From ANME-2 cluster archaeon (GTDB lineage: Archaea > Halobacteriota > Methanosarcinia > Methanosarcinales > Methanocomedenaceae), in assembly GCA_014237145.1 (NCBI GenBank), contig JAAXOC010000046.1, positions 1-47,663 on the forward strand: a DNA stretch of 47,663 bases. Reading direction: 5' to 3'. How positions within the stretch are numbered: the first letter of the stretch is position 1; each line of letters begins with the position of its first letter. Of this stretch, positions 25,152 through 34,480 are shown in pieces. The notes under the pieces are model-generated. The model worked only from the letters and a program-made list of their open reading frames with translations, did not search any database and was not told the DNA's origin. The position numbers and the translations under genes are program-made.

Positions 25152-26375
25152 ATGCCGCTTTACATTATGTGTATGAGGCCAAATAGTTTTGATACAAAAT
25201 TATTCGCAAATCGTGACGAAGAGTATTCGAAAATTAAAGGAAAAATTGGAATGTTCCTTGATAATCGGGATGAAGAAAGAAGAAAATTAATGATATATGG
25301 AGAAAGGGGTGTGGGAAAATCGATATTAATTCGAAAAATTATTAAGGATATTTCCGAAGAACGAGACCTTATAAGTATTATGATTGACGGCGATGAAGCA
25401 AGAAATCCAGAAGATCTCCTAAGAGATATTTGCAAGAATTTAGCTGGTGAATTACATGATTTTTATACCAAAAATCAAAATAAAAATGATGTAATTGATA
25501 AAGAGATTGCATTTTTAGATTATATCTCTTATGCAAAAACATTAAAAGATACTGATGTTATAACAATTGTTGAACGTTTAGAGGGAAACATAGAGAGCAG
25601 TATCGGTATTTTAAACATTTTAACATTACGCTCAAAGATTGGCGCAGTTGATGGAAAAGACCACACAACATCACATGAAATTGAGCAATCCATTGATTCA
25701 AAATTCATAATAAAATTATTGGAAAATGTTACTAAAAAAATCCATGATTTTGCTGATATTTTGATATACATCGACAATTTAGATCAACTGGAAGATAAAG
25801 ACTCAATTGATGGTTTTGTTACAGAGATCATAAAACTAAAAAAACCAATAATTGTTACATCTATGCGAAGAGAGGTTGCAGATAGGAATATAGGTAGAGA
25901 TTTTAAGGAGGTTCAATACATTGAACCAATGACTTCTGATGGATTAATGCTTGTACTTAAAAAGCGATTGGAAATTGGATGTCCTAAGAAAGATGAATTA
26001 TTAAGAACGCAGTTGTTGGATATTGCAGAAATACTAAAGGATTGCACAGGAAACCCACTTTCATTTCTGACCTGGTTACATTATTTGATTGTTGATGCCG
26101 ATTTGGATTCATCAGGAATCGTCAACAATTTAAGAGGATTTACTAAAGCCCATTACAGCACTTTTGATGAACCAACCATTGAAAGGATTGCTAAACATTT
26201 CATTTCAGCTGGCTCAGAATTTCTTCCGAAAGAAAAAATTATTAGTGAATTAGGAATTGAAAACGATTTATTAGATATGCTTGATGATTTTGGAGTCATC
26301 ATTCCTGAAAACAGGTATAATCCTCATTCATATAAGATTTCATCTGATTTCATGTTTTATCGGTTGGATTCCTGA
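25152..26375 (+). CDS. STAND/Orc1-like AAA ATPase
   Basis: A 407-residue P-loop ATPase. Walker A GERGVGKS at residues 50-57, Walker B ILIYIDNLDQ at about 200-209, sensor-1-like PIIVTSMRRE, a GNPLSFLTWLHYL helical part, and a C-terminal winged-helix-like segment (ISELGIENDLLDMLDDFGVI). N-terminal MPLYIMCMRPNSFDTKLFANR, with Arg near a zone meeting the nucleotide, is typical of Orc1/Cdc6-like and STAND ATPases. No effector domain is attached. Its stop overlaps the next gene's ATG (TGATG), so the two are translationally coupled and their products probably act together. GAGGGT gives a good ribosome binding site. AT-rich codon use differs from the aro operon, suggesting acquisition. Confidence 0.85.
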   Translation: MPLYIMCMRPNSFDTKLFANRDEEYSKIKGKIGMFLDNRDEERRKLMIYGERGVGKSILIRKIIKDISEERDLISIMIDGDEARNPEDLLRDICKNLAGELHDFYTKNQNKNDVIDKEIAFLDYISYAKTLKDTDVITIVERLEGNIESSIGILNILTLRSKIGAVDGKDHTTSHEIEQSIDSKFIIKLLENVTKKIHDFADILIYIDNLDQLEDKDSIDGFVTEIIKLKKPIIVTSMRREVADRNIGRDFKEVQYIEPMTSDGLMLVLKKRLEIGCPKKDELLRTQLLDIAEILKDCTGNPLSFLTWLHYLIVDADLDSSGIVNNLRGFTKAHYSTFDEPTIERIAKHFISAGSEFLPKEKIISELGIENDLLDMLDDFGVIIPENRYNPHSYKISSDFMFYRLDS

Positions 26376-29008
26376 TGCATTTCCTATTCCCGTCATCGGT
26401 GCCCAATTTCACTCTTGAACTGGGGCAGCTTGAAAGACCTTTGGTAATTCCATTTGATATTCCAATTCAAAAAAGAAACAAGTTGTTGGATTTAATCTTA
26501 TATGGATTAAGAAAAAAAGATCCCATTTTATTAGAGTTAAACTGGGAATCAATTGAAGAATCTTTTTCAAATCAACATCGTCCTGCTGAAATAAACGGAT
26601 TAAAATTAGATGAAAATATAATAATTGCCACTTATATTAATAATGAACAGCAATTAAATAATTATTATCAAAAATATAGGCGCCTCCCAGTATTATTAAC
26701 AATTGCGATCATAACCAAACCTCAAGTTAAAACCTATCGTAAATGGATATCGCAATTAAAAGTAACAGTTGTAGAAAGTGTTCAAAAAACGATTTTTGAT
26801 GATAAACTTTTAAACCCGGAATTATTTAGTGATTTTCCATTTAATTTTGCACTTCAAAATTTTGAAGATCCAATCGATTGCATGGATTTTCTCAATGATG
26901 CTATAGATATAAGAATGAAATGTGATGATGTTGATCATGCTATAAAAACAGCTTTTTGTGAATTAGTGGCAAATCAATTTGCTGAATTAAATTCAGATGA
27001 ATTTAAAATTATTTTTTCTCTTACTGTTACTCAAATCAATGATGAAATTTCGAATCTTACTTCATTTGATGAAACTAAAATATTAACAATTGCACAAACA
27101 TTAGCTTCTAAAGGATTTATACATCTTTATGGTGATTCATTAAATCCAACTGCTCCAATAAAAAAGTTATCTGATGCCGATTTTTTTGAGCAGATTGGTA
27201 GAATCCTCAGGAAATCGATGAATGAAAATTTTAAATCCTCTGAGAAATTGTACTCAAAAATCCTTATTTCATTAAGACCACGGTTAGAGGACATTTTAAT
27301 TAAAGAAGCTGACCTGATTGAAGTTTCCGCTTCAGATGCATTTTATTTGGATACTTCTTACATACAGGATTTAATAGAAAGCAAATTGATCAACGCAAAT
27401 TTAGGAGATATTATCTCTAAATTGGACGATGATAAAAAGATCATTGATTTATCTACTACCATTTTATGGGAAGAAACAGATGAGAATAAAAGAAAAGCAC
27501 TTTTAGCTGCCAGGTCTTTAGCATACTTAAAGGAAAATAATCCGGAAAAATCATTAAAAGACGCATCCAAAATCAAACTTGACAAGAATTATAATGATAT
27601 TGCCAGGATATTATTTCTTGAAAATTCCAGGTTGCTTGAACGACATGGAAAATGGGATTATGCACTGCAAATTTTGGAAGAGGCATTAGAGGTTTCGAAA
27701 AATAAAGACAAAATCTATGGAATATTGCTGGATTCAATTAGCTCTATTCTGATCAATAAAGGTGATTATAATCTTGCCTCAGAAAAATTAAACCAAGCTT
27801 TGGAAATTCAAAATGTGCTCGGTGACCGCAGCGGAATTGTCACCACGCTTATCAACAGGGGTAACATCCACCAGTTAAAGGGAGAGTACAAGGATGCATT
27901 GGATAAATATAATGAAGCATTAGAAATTATAAACGAGCTGGGCGACCGCAGCAGGATTGCGACCACGCTTCATAACATGGGTAACATCCACCAGTCAAAG
28001 GGCGAGTACGATGCGGCATTGGATAAATATAATGAAGCATTAGAAATTAAAAACGAATTGGGCGACCGCAGCGGAATTGCGGACACGATTAACAACATAG
28101 GTATCATCCACCAGTTAAAGGGCGAGTACGAGGATGCACTTGAAAAATACAACGAAGCGTTAGAAATTAAAAACAAGCTGGGCGACCGCAGCGGAATTGC
28201 GGACACGATTAACAACATAGGTATCATCCACCAGTTAAAGGGCGAGTACGAGGATGCACTGGAAAAATACAATGATGCGTTAGAAATTGAAAAAGAGCTG
28301 GGCGACCGTAGCGGTATTGCGAACACGCTTGGCAAGATGGGGAACATCCACTTCTCAAAGGGCGAGTATGAGGATGCACTGGAAAAATACAACGATGCGT
28401 TAGGAATTCAAATCGAATTGGGCGAACGAAGCGGCATTGCCACCTCACTTCTCAAGAGGGGTAACATCCACCAGTCAAAGGGCGAGTACGATGCGGCATT
28501 GGAAAAATATAATGAAGCATTAAAAATTCAAAACCAGTTGGGCGAACGAAGCGGCATTGCCACCACACTTGGCAACATGGGCATCGTCCACCGGTTAAAG
28601 GGCGAGTACGATGCTGCACTGGAAAAGTCTAATGCCGCATTAAAAATCAAAACCGAGCTGGGCGACCGCAGTAGTATTGCAATGACAAATGCACAACTTG
28701 GTGTTTTTTACAGAGAAAAAGGAGATTTGCTTACTTCTCTTGTTAATTTTTTAACTGCAAATAGGATATTCTTCGAAATCGGCGATATGCCTAATTATTT
28801 GAAATCACAAATGGAAATTGCAGCTACTATAGACCCAACAGACATTTCAACCATACCTGACATTAATGAGTATTTAATTTTTGCGTTACAAAAAGTCCGT
28901 GACCTTTTTTCTAAAGCAGAGGATGAAACAAGAATGGCCCAAATTGATGCCCTGATTTCTGAAGTAAGGACTTCAAAGTTAGATATTCAAAAACAAATTG
29001 AAAATTAA
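26375..29008 (+). CDS. Large TPR protein paired with the AAA ATPase
   Basis: An 877-residue protein. Residues 1 to about 400 are a soluble, helix-rich region of no family I recognise. From about 400 to 800 is a TPR array; the central seven units (residues about 483-762) are 40 residues each with the consensus GDRSGIATTL, GNIHQxKGEYDAALEKYNEALEI. A C-terminal helical cap ends SKLDIQKQIEN. TPR arrays of this kind bind proteins or act as sensors in STAND-type signalling. In single-chain STAND proteins the ATPase and TPR are fused; here they are separate, 1-nt-overlapping genes. The novel N-terminal half could be the effector or adaptor. No catalytic motif stands out, so its job is unknown. Confidence 0.85.
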   Translation: MHFLFPSSVPNFTLELGQLERPLVIPFDIPIQKRNKLLDLILYGLRKKDPILLELNWESIEESFSNQHRPAEINGLKLDENIIIATYINNEQQLNNYYQKYRRLPVLLTIAIITKPQVKTYRKWISQLKVTVVESVQKTIFDDKLLNPELFSDFPFNFALQNFEDPIDCMDFLNDAIDIRMKCDDVDHAIKTAFCELVANQFAELNSDEFKIIFSLTVTQINDEISNLTSFDETKILTIAQTLASKGFIHLYGDSLNPTAPIKKLSDADFFEQIGRILRKSMNENFKSSEKLYSKILISLRPRLEDILIKEADLIEVSASDAFYLDTSYIQDLIESKLINANLGDIISKLDDDKKIIDLSTTILWEETDENKRKALLAARSLAYLKENNPEKSLKDASKIKLDKNYNDIARILFLENSRLLERHGKWDYALQILEEALEVSKNKDKIYGILLDSISSILINKGDYNLASEKLNQALEIQNVLGDRSGIVTTLINRGNIHQLKGEYKDALDKYNEALEIINELGDRSRIATTLHNMGNIHQSKGEYDAALDKYNEALEIKNELGDRSGIADTINNIGIIHQLKGEYEDALEKYNEALEIKNKLGDRSGIADTINNIGIIHQLKGEYEDALEKYNDALEIEKELGDRSGIANTLGKMGNIHFSKGEYEDALEKYNDALGIQIELGERSGIATSLLKRGNIHQSKGEYDAALEKYNEALKIQNQLGERSGIATTLGNMGIVHRLKGEYDAALEKSNAALKIKTELGDRSSIAMTNAQLGVFYREKGDLLTSLVNFLTANRIFFEIGDMPNYLKSQMEIAATIDPTDISTIPDINEYLIFALQKVRDLFSKAEDETRMAQIDALISEVRTSKLDIQKQIEN
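27821..28660 (+). repeat. Seven 120-bp coding tandem repeats (TPR units)
   Basis: Units start at 27821, 27941, 28061, 28181, 28301, 28421 and 28541, each exactly 120 bp, with a degenerate eighth at 28661. The units at 28061 and 28181 are nearly identical at DNA level over most of their length. The array is noticeably richer in GC than the rest of the gene. Copy number probably varies by recombination or slippage. Confidence 0.9.
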
Positions 29009-29031
29009 TCAATAAAATAATTATGAAATGA

Positions 29032-29412
29032 GTGAGGAGAGTAAGCCCCCTTCTGTTTTAGCGGCACTTCCCTTAAGGATGTGATCCGCCATATAACGGC
29101 ATTCGGCTAAGCGCCAACTCCGGACCGGCCCCGGACAGGCATATGGCCCCTGTTTGGCTTGCACCCACGAGGATTCACGCGTTCCATCCGCCTCCCGCGC
29201 GACCTCAGCTTTACAGCATCATAGCATTGACGCGGAGCGGTATCGTTTCTGTGCCATCATACAGCCTGCCATAAGGCAGACCGTGTGAGCCACCGGTTTT
29301 AGACGGCAACTGCCAGGACTCTCGTCCTACGCCCTCTACAGGCGTTCGTGTATCCGGGTGGTGGGGGGACTTTCCTCAGGTCAGGTGACCCGGTGGCCGT
29401 CCTTCCTCTCTC
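29032..29412 (-). ncRNA. rnpB: RNase P RNA (archaeal type A)
   Basis: On the minus strand the sequence opens with GAGAGAGGAAGGACGGCCACC, close to CR-I with GAGGAAAGTCC at about 29381-29371, and ends with ACAGAAGGGGGCTTAC (CR-V, about 29054-29039). The first and last bases pair to form P1. Between them are GAACGCGTGAATCC and other expected conserved pieces. It is the catalytic RNA that matures tRNA 5' ends. A TATA box lies at 29436-29445 on the minus strand, about 25 bp before the 5' end. It converges with the TPR gene. Ends are accurate to within about 10 bases. Confidence 0.92.
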
Positions 29413-29435
29413 AGAGTACAATAGTATGCAGGCTT

Positions 29436-29445
29436 GATATAATTT
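29436..29445 (-). promoter_or_regulatory. TATA box of RNase P RNA
   Basis: AAATTATATC on the minus strand, placed 25-30 bp ahead of the predicted RNA 5' end. Confidence 0.55.
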
Positions 29446-29477
29446 GGGTCGGCCAGAAGAAATAGCCTTAAGAAAGA

Positions 29478-29726
29478 TTATTGTCTCTTGATATAGAATT
29501 CCCTGACGACATACAGTATGGCCGCTATTATTGCCAAGTCAAAAATGGAACCTATAAGGTTTGTATATCTGTAGTCAAACAGGTCATAGATGGCGTCGTG
29601 CATGCCCTGGTAGAATCCAAAGGAGGCAACCAGCAATATAAGTAGCAGGATTAAAATCAGGCCAGTCTTGAATAACCTGACATTGTCTGTATGGCCTTTT
29701 TTCTTAACAGTTTCATTCTCTTCCAT
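29478..29726 (-). CDS. Small membrane protein, two TM segments
   Basis: An 82-residue protein with a basic, polar start (MEENETVKKKGHTDNVRLFK), a membrane segment TGLILILLLILLVASFGF, a short acidic loop, and a second segment NLIGSIFDLAIIAAILYVV ending with basic FYIKRQ. The layout resembles PsiE-type small membrane proteins but I cannot confirm it. It starts 5 nt after the upstream lipoprotein gene ends, with AGGTG overlapping that stop, so the two form an operon. GTG at 29735 is an alternative start. Confidence 0.7.
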   Translation of the reverse strand: MEENETVKKKGHTDNVRLFKTGLILILLLILLVASFGFYQGMHDAIYDLFDYRYTNLIGSIFDLAIIAAILYVVREFYIKRQ

Positions 29727-29731
29727 CCATC

Positions 29732-30724
29732 TCACCTGTCCTTATTTTTTCTTCTTCCCAGTATCACAGCCACTGCCATCAGACCCACAATTGCGACAAA
29801 TATGCCTGGTCCTTCCGCCATCGGGGCTCCGTAATCCCCTGTCCTGTACACATCATCGGGGGGCCTGGGGGCAGATTCTGGCACAACAAATTCAGTAGTA
29901 ATGGTCTCTGTTGTACTCACAGACCTGGTCTTCGTAACCACATCTTCATCACCTTGACTGTCGGGTGCCATGAATAATGATACGCCATATTCGGTAATGA
30001 TGCGGTCATTTTCGAATATCATTACCTCCACCCTGTAATCCCTGTCTTTTGGCACTTCAAGTTCGATATTCTTGACCACAGTGGTATCTGCCTTTACCAC
30101 GCCTACATTGATATTGCCGCTTTGGCCTATGAGGTTGGTCTTTGCATCCCGCAGTTTCACCAGTGATGTTAAGGGTGACGAATCCGACCTGCCGTAGTTA
30201 TCCAGGAAGGTGGTCACCTTCAGGATGGTGGTGGTATCACCTCTTGATAACATGGCCACGTCCACATCGCGGATATTGATATATGAATGCTTTGGGCTGG
30301 TGAGCAGGGATTCGAGGCCTGATATGGTAGCAGTGCCCGAAGTTATCTGCCCGCCGTCCTCATACAGTGTTACTTCAATGCGGTAGTTGCCTGTAATTGG
30401 AACCTTTAGCTCCACTGTACCGTTCCGGGTCCTGTCCTTACCGATGTTGCCCATGGATATTTTCTCATCTGCCATGAGCAGGTTGGTACCCAGGTTGTAA
30501 GCTTTTGCCTGTATCTCGACTTCACCGGAGGTCTTGCCGTTGTTGCTTACGTAGGTGATGATGTTGAGCCGGGCGGTGTCGTCATCTATGACCTCGGCCG
30601 AGATGTCTACCTCATTGATGGCAAGGCTGGTGGTTTCGTACTCCCGAAGGCATCCCCCTGCCAGGACCGATGCGAAAATGAGTGCTGTTACCAGAATGGT
30701 CTTTACTGCAGGCGTTAGGTTCAT
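29732..30724 (-). CDS. Lipoprotein with archaeosortase-type PGF-CTERM tail
   Basis: A 330-residue surface protein. MNLTPAVKTILVTALIFASV plus LAGGC is a lipoprotein signal with the lipobox Cys near residue 24. Two homologous beta-rich domains follow (AEVIDDDTARLNIITYVSNNG and AMLSRGDTTTILKVTTFLDNYG each begin a repeat), of the DUF7490 kind seen in Methanosarcinales. After a Thr-rich, acidic and Pro-rich spacer comes EGPGIFVAIVGLMAVAVILG and RRKNKDR, a PGF-CTERM sorting tail. Having both a lipobox and a sorting tail, it may be anchored twice or the tail may be exchanged for lipid. ATG at 30724 is chosen because the signal peptide starts there. Confidence 0.8.
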   Translation of the reverse strand: MNLTPAVKTILVTALIFASVLAGGCLREYETTSLAINEVDISAEVIDDDTARLNIITYVSNNGKTSGEVEIQAKAYNLGTNLLMADEKISMGNIGKDRTRNGTVELKVPITGNYRIEVTLYEDGGQITSGTATISGLESLLTSPKHSYINIRDVDVAMLSRGDTTTILKVTTFLDNYGRSDSSPLTSLVKLRDAKTNLIGQSGNINVGVVKADTTVVKNIELEVPKDRDYRVEVMIFENDRIITEYGVSLFMAPDSQGDEDVVTKTRSVSTTETITTEFVVPESAPRPPDDVYRTGDYGAPMAEGPGIFVAIVGLMAVAVILGRRKNKDR

Positions 30725-30924
30725 AGTATTAATTAAGGGGGTGCTATTAGTTGAAATACTTTCCCGTAATTTTTTTGATAAATTGCACGTGATTATATAC
30801 ATTAAATATAAAAATATTAGACAGCAAGCAGAGCTTGTTTGTGACAGTCACATCCAGCATAAAAACCCTAAATGCAAATCGTATAATGTGCACTGACATG
30901 ATCAGTGCTCTCGAAATCTATAAA

Positions 30925-30940
30925 AGCTTATATACTTTCC
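30925..30940 (+). promoter_or_regulatory. TATA box of cofH
   Basis: AAGCTTATATACTTTC contains a TATA element about 40 bp before the cofH ATG at 30976, and AAGGAAAGTG lies between them. Confidence 0.5.
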
Positions 30941-30975
30941 AGATTGACAACAGACCCAAGGAAAGTGTAATAGTC

Positions 30976-32115
30976 ATGAATCAGCAATATGCAGTCCTGT
31001 TAACTGATATTTTCAATGATATCCTGGCAGATATGCCTGATGACATGATCGATCGTTTAATTGCCGGGGAAGCGACAAAAAAAGACGCTCAGGTACTGCT
31101 GCGGTGTGACCCAATTCTTATATTTAAGCTGGCTGACAGGTTAAGGGCCATTCTGGTAGGCAATACTGCAACATATATAATTAACAGGAATATTAATTTC
31201 TCAGACCAGTGCATTGGTACCTGCAGGTTCTGTGCATTTAAAGGATATAAGGGGTTCAGGTTAACCACTGGGGAGATCATTGACAAGGCAGGGGAAGCTG
31301 TTCGATTGGGTGCTTCGGAGGTATGTATCCAGGGCGGCCTGATGGAAGATATGTACCTTGAAGATTATTGCGGCATTCTCAGTGGAATAAAATCCAGGTT
31401 CCCACACTTACACATTCATGCTTTCTCGCCCATGGAAGTATTTCACATGGCTAAAAATAGTAAAACAGCTATTAATGAAACCATCCAGGAATTAAAACGA
31501 GCAGGGCTAGATACAATGCCTGGTACTGCTGCCGAAATTCTTTCAGAACGGGTCCGCCGGGAGATATGCCCCAATAAGCTTACAGTGGACCAGTGGACTA
31601 AAGTGATAATGACGGCGCACCGTGAAGGCATACCCACTACAGCAACAATGATGTATGGTCATATCGAAACAGAAGAAGAGCGTATAGACCATATACTTAA
31701 GATAAGGGATATTCAGGCTGCGACCGGAGGTTTTACAGAGTTTGTACCCCTGCCTTTCATGCCCTACAATAATCCACTTGGCAAAGAACTGATGTCTCAA
31801 GGGGCATATGCCACAACAGGTGTCGAAGACCTCATAGTACATGCCATGGCGAGGATATTGCTGTTCCCGCAGGTGAAGAATATCCAGGGTAGCTGGGTCA
31901 AGCTGGGTAAAAAAATGTCACAATTTTCCCTGCTGTGTGGTGTAAACGACCTGGGCGGCACGCTGATGGAAGAGAAGATATCAAAGAGCGCGGGGGCAGC
32001 TAATGGGGAATACATGCCGCCGGAAGAATTTGAATGGATCATCAGGGGTGCGGGGCGTGACCCCGTCCGGAGAGATACACTATACCGGCATTTAAACAAT
32101 AAAAATCTTATATAG
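30976..32115 (+). CDS. cofH: FO synthase subunit 2 (radical SAM CofH)
   Basis: A 379-residue radical SAM enzyme. The cluster-binding motif CIGTCRFC (Cys79, Cys83, Cys86) is preceded by YIINRNINFSDQ, and CIQGGLMEDM, FSPMEV, GLDTMPGTAAEIL and the C-terminal CGVNDLGGTLMEEKIS are all CofH hallmarks. With CofG it joins tyrosine to 5-amino-6-ribitylaminouracil to make FO, the chromophore of coenzyme F420. cofG is not adjacent. ATG at 30976 is chosen for the TATA box and AAGGA upstream; the open frame reaches 47 codons further but with no similarity. Confidence 0.95.
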   Translation: MNQQYAVLLTDIFNDILADMPDDMIDRLIAGEATKKDAQVLLRCDPILIFKLADRLRAILVGNTATYIINRNINFSDQCIGTCRFCAFKGYKGFRLTTGEIIDKAGEAVRLGASEVCIQGGLMEDMYLEDYCGILSGIKSRFPHLHIHAFSPMEVFHMAKNSKTAINETIQELKRAGLDTMPGTAAEILSERVRREICPNKLTVDQWTKVIMTAHREGIPTTATMMYGHIETEEERIDHILKIRDIQAATGGFTEFVPLPFMPYNNPLGKELMSQGAYATTGVEDLIVHAMARILLFPQVKNIQGSWVKLGKKMSQFSLLCGVNDLGGTLMEEKISKSAGAANGEYMPPEEFEWIIRGAGRDPVRRDTLYRHLNNKNLI

Positions 32116-32160
32116 TAGTGTATCAAATAACTACTAATGATAATTTCCTGCTTGTTGCCT

Positions 32161-32964
32161 ATGAACTATAAGAATCTGCTTAAGGACCGCAGTGGAGTAT
32201 CTCCTGTTATCGGAATGATCCTTATATTAAGCATTGTTGTAGTTTCTATCGGGATAATCTATACTACGGGAATTCCTTTTATTGATTCGATAAAATATAC
32301 TACCCAGGTATCTAACGCCAAGAATTCTTTTTCTGTCCTGCAGAATGATGTCCTGGAGATCATAAACGGTCCGGTCACCGGAGCCGGTATGGGCCGGATA
32401 ACTAAAGTGAAAATGGGCGGTGGATCAATATTTGTTGAACCTCAAAATACTGAAATCAAGATAAGTTACTCTGGCAGCAGTAATCCTGTTACTGCGGTAC
32501 CGGGTACTATAAGTTATAAGTATAAATCGCGGAGCGTGGTCTTTGAAAACGGTGCGACTATCTCCAAGTATTCAACCGGTTCATATATGGAAATAGACCC
32601 GCTGATCTATGCAAGTGACCTTGGCTCAGGTAATATCGGCCTGATGATCCATATCATCAATGTCACAGGGGCAAATAGTTCCATTGGTGGTGAAGGGACT
32701 GGAAAGATCCGGACGTCATTTGAAGGGAGGGGTAATCTTTATTCAGGAGAAGTAAATAGTGTTAATATCAAAATCTCCAGCCAGAATGATGACTCGTGGG
32801 GTCGCTATTTCAATGATACTTTATTAAATGCCGGCCTTGCTCCAAGTGATTTTTCAGTTGATCAATCCGGCGGCAATGTGGAAATAGAAATTGGTGTTTC
32901 AGGCAGCGGTAATTATATTCAGCTTTCAATTTATGAGACTAAGATATTGGCAAGAGTGGAGTGA
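32161..32964 (+). CDS. Type IV pilin-like protein (DUF7289-like)
   Basis: A 267-residue protein, first of five tandem genes with pilin-like starts. MNYKNLLKDR followed by SGVSPVIGMILILSIVVVSIG matches an archaeal class III signal: basic leader, processing site after Arg10, then a hydrophobic helix of about 20 residues. The rest is beta-rich and secreted. Such proteins form or decorate archaeal pili or related surface fibres. ATG at 32161 is taken over one 8 codons upstream because the leader length is then typical. It follows cofH by 45 bp and is probably transcribed with the next four genes. Confidence 0.75.
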   Translation: MNYKNLLKDRSGVSPVIGMILILSIVVVSIGIIYTTGIPFIDSIKYTTQVSNAKNSFSVLQNDVLEIINGPVTGAGMGRITKVKMGGGSIFVEPQNTEIKISYSGSSNPVTAVPGTISYKYKSRSVVFENGATISKYSTGSYMEIDPLIYASDLGSGNIGLMIHIINVTGANSSIGGEGTGKIRTSFEGRGNLYSGEVNSVNIKISSQNDDSWGRYFNDTLLNAGLAPSDFSVDQSGGNVEIEIGVSGSGNYIQLSIYETKILARVE

Positions 32965-32971
32965 ATGAAAA

Positions 32972-33442
32972 ATGAGGGTGTTGCTTAACGATGAAGATGG
33001 GCAGGCAATACCTGTGGAATATATTTTAATATTTACGATTTCAATGATATTCCTTGGATTAATGACCATGACGTTCAATTCAGTAGTAGATAGTTCTTCA
33101 AGACAGGCGATCTATATTGAATTGACAGATACTGGCAACCTTATATCCTCTGCTATTACAAATACATATCTTACTACTCCTACCGATGGGGCAAATAGTA
33201 TTTCCCTGGATATACCTGCTGAAATCGCAGGCACGGGTTATTTTGTTGAAATATCAGATAATGATCCTTTTAAGATAGACAATAAAGTATTAAAATTGAC
33301 ATCTATGCGAAAAAGCGTCACTGCTTATGTTCCACTGAACTCTGTTGATGCCCTTATCGAAATTAATGGATCGGCTTTGAGTGATTCCGGAAAAATATTG
33401 ATAATAAGTAATACTTCTGAGATTACGATTTCCCAGGGATAA
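32972..33442 (+). CDS. Type IV pilin-like protein (DUF7266-like)
   Basis: A 156-residue protein with MRVLLNDEDGQAIPVEYILI and a hydrophobic helix to about residue 35 (FTISMIFLGLMTMTF). This is a class III signal-like start with the invariant acidic residue (Glu near position 5 of the hydrophobic part, PVEYILIF) that pilins use in assembly. The remaining 120 residues are a small beta domain, probably exposed. It begins 7 bp after the preceding gene and ends 4 bp before the next. Confidence 0.75.
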   Translation: MRVLLNDEDGQAIPVEYILIFTISMIFLGLMTMTFNSVVDSSSRQAIYIELTDTGNLISSAITNTYLTTPTDGANSISLDIPAEIAGTGYFVEISDNDPFKIDNKVLKLTSMRKSVTAYVPLNSVDALIEINGSALSDSGKILIISNTSEITISQG

Positions 33443-33446
33443 GACT

Positions 33447-34478
33447 ATGAGATCATTCCATTTAACAGAGGATGAAAAAGCAAATATAAGTATGGACTTT
33501 TTAACGGCTGTAGCTGTAATTGTCATTGCATTTATATTTGCAGTAAGTGTCCTTTCCAGTATTATTACACCTTATTCGGGATATTCGAAAGAACTGTATC
33601 CTACAGCCGACCGGGCAGTAACGTTATTGGTTGAGGATAAGGGGTACTGGGAATGTGATGATGGTGAAGGGACTGATTGGGAATTCAAATGGAATTATAG
33701 TGGGAATTATAATTATTCAAATGTCACTAAAATCGGTTTACTGGATAGTAATGAAAAAAATACGCTGGATCCGGGGAAGATCAACACTATTATGGAGAAT
33801 CAAGGTTCGTGGTGGGAATATCCTGTATCGTCATCATCAGGTCCAGAACTTGATAATGCATCAAGGGCCATGGGTCTTGGAAGATATAATTTCTATATAC
33901 AAATCAGACCACTTAATGAGAGTAAATATAATGTGAGTGCTGCTAACCAAAGAGCAACTGAAATGGTGGGAGATAAAGGAGATGTCGTATCTGTTGTTCG
34001 ATATTCAAGGATGAATCAACTTGATTATGGGACAATGAGTTTAGAAAAACCTTTATTCGGTCTTGATAATAATAATTTTTCATACATTCTTTCTAATGGA
34101 GGTATAGAATTTACTGTTGCTAATTTGAGCATAATACCTGACCATTCACAAACTATTTCAGATATTTCAATTGGAATTGGATTAAACCATGAATCTGAAA
34201 TTACTCATTCACATGATTTACAAAATGATGTGTTTGAAATTTATAAAAATGGTAATCTCACAACACTTCCAGTATCTGTATCTGAAGTAAGTGACATTAT
34301 TAAAATTAACATTCCAATCAATACTATAAATAATATAGACAACTGGGAATCTGCAGATCTTTTTTATGTTCAGTTAAATGGCGATAATTTGATGGCAAGT
34401 CAACCTGGAATTACTTTTTTTAGCTCAAATTCTACGATTGAAGAGTTTTCATTAAAAACTACTATCTGGGTGTGGTAA
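33447..34478 (+). CDS. Pilin-like secreted protein (DUF7287-like N-terminus)
   Basis: A 343-residue protein with MRSFHLTEDEKANISMDFLT and a hydrophobic helix AVAVIVIAFIFAVSVLSS at about 20-38, again a pilin-like N-terminus. The outer part is large, Asn/Tyr-rich and has several NxS/T sequons. The N-terminal 150 residues look like the short archaeal pilin-like family; the second half (SYILSNGGIEFTVANLSI onward) may be an added beta domain. The function of the outer domain is unknown. It ends 2 bp before the next gene. Confidence 0.72.
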   Translation: MRSFHLTEDEKANISMDFLTAVAVIVIAFIFAVSVLSSIITPYSGYSKELYPTADRAVTLLVEDKGYWECDDGEGTDWEFKWNYSGNYNYSNVTKIGLLDSNEKNTLDPGKINTIMENQGSWWEYPVSSSSGPELDNASRAMGLGRYNFYIQIRPLNESKYNVSAANQRATEMVGDKGDVVSVVRYSRMNQLDYGTMSLEKPLFGLDNNNFSYILSNGGIEFTVANLSIIPDHSQTISDISIGIGLNHESEITHSHDLQNDVFEIYKNGNLTTLPVSVSEVSDIIKINIPINTINNIDNWESADLFYVQLNGDNLMASQPGITFFSSNSTIEEFSLKTTIWVW

Positions 34479-34480
34479 GA

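Noticed and set aside
27970-28448. Open frames on the minus strand across the TPR repeats
   Set aside because: Repetitive mirror images of the TPR coding units in other frames; no ribosome binding site and the plus strand is clearly coding.
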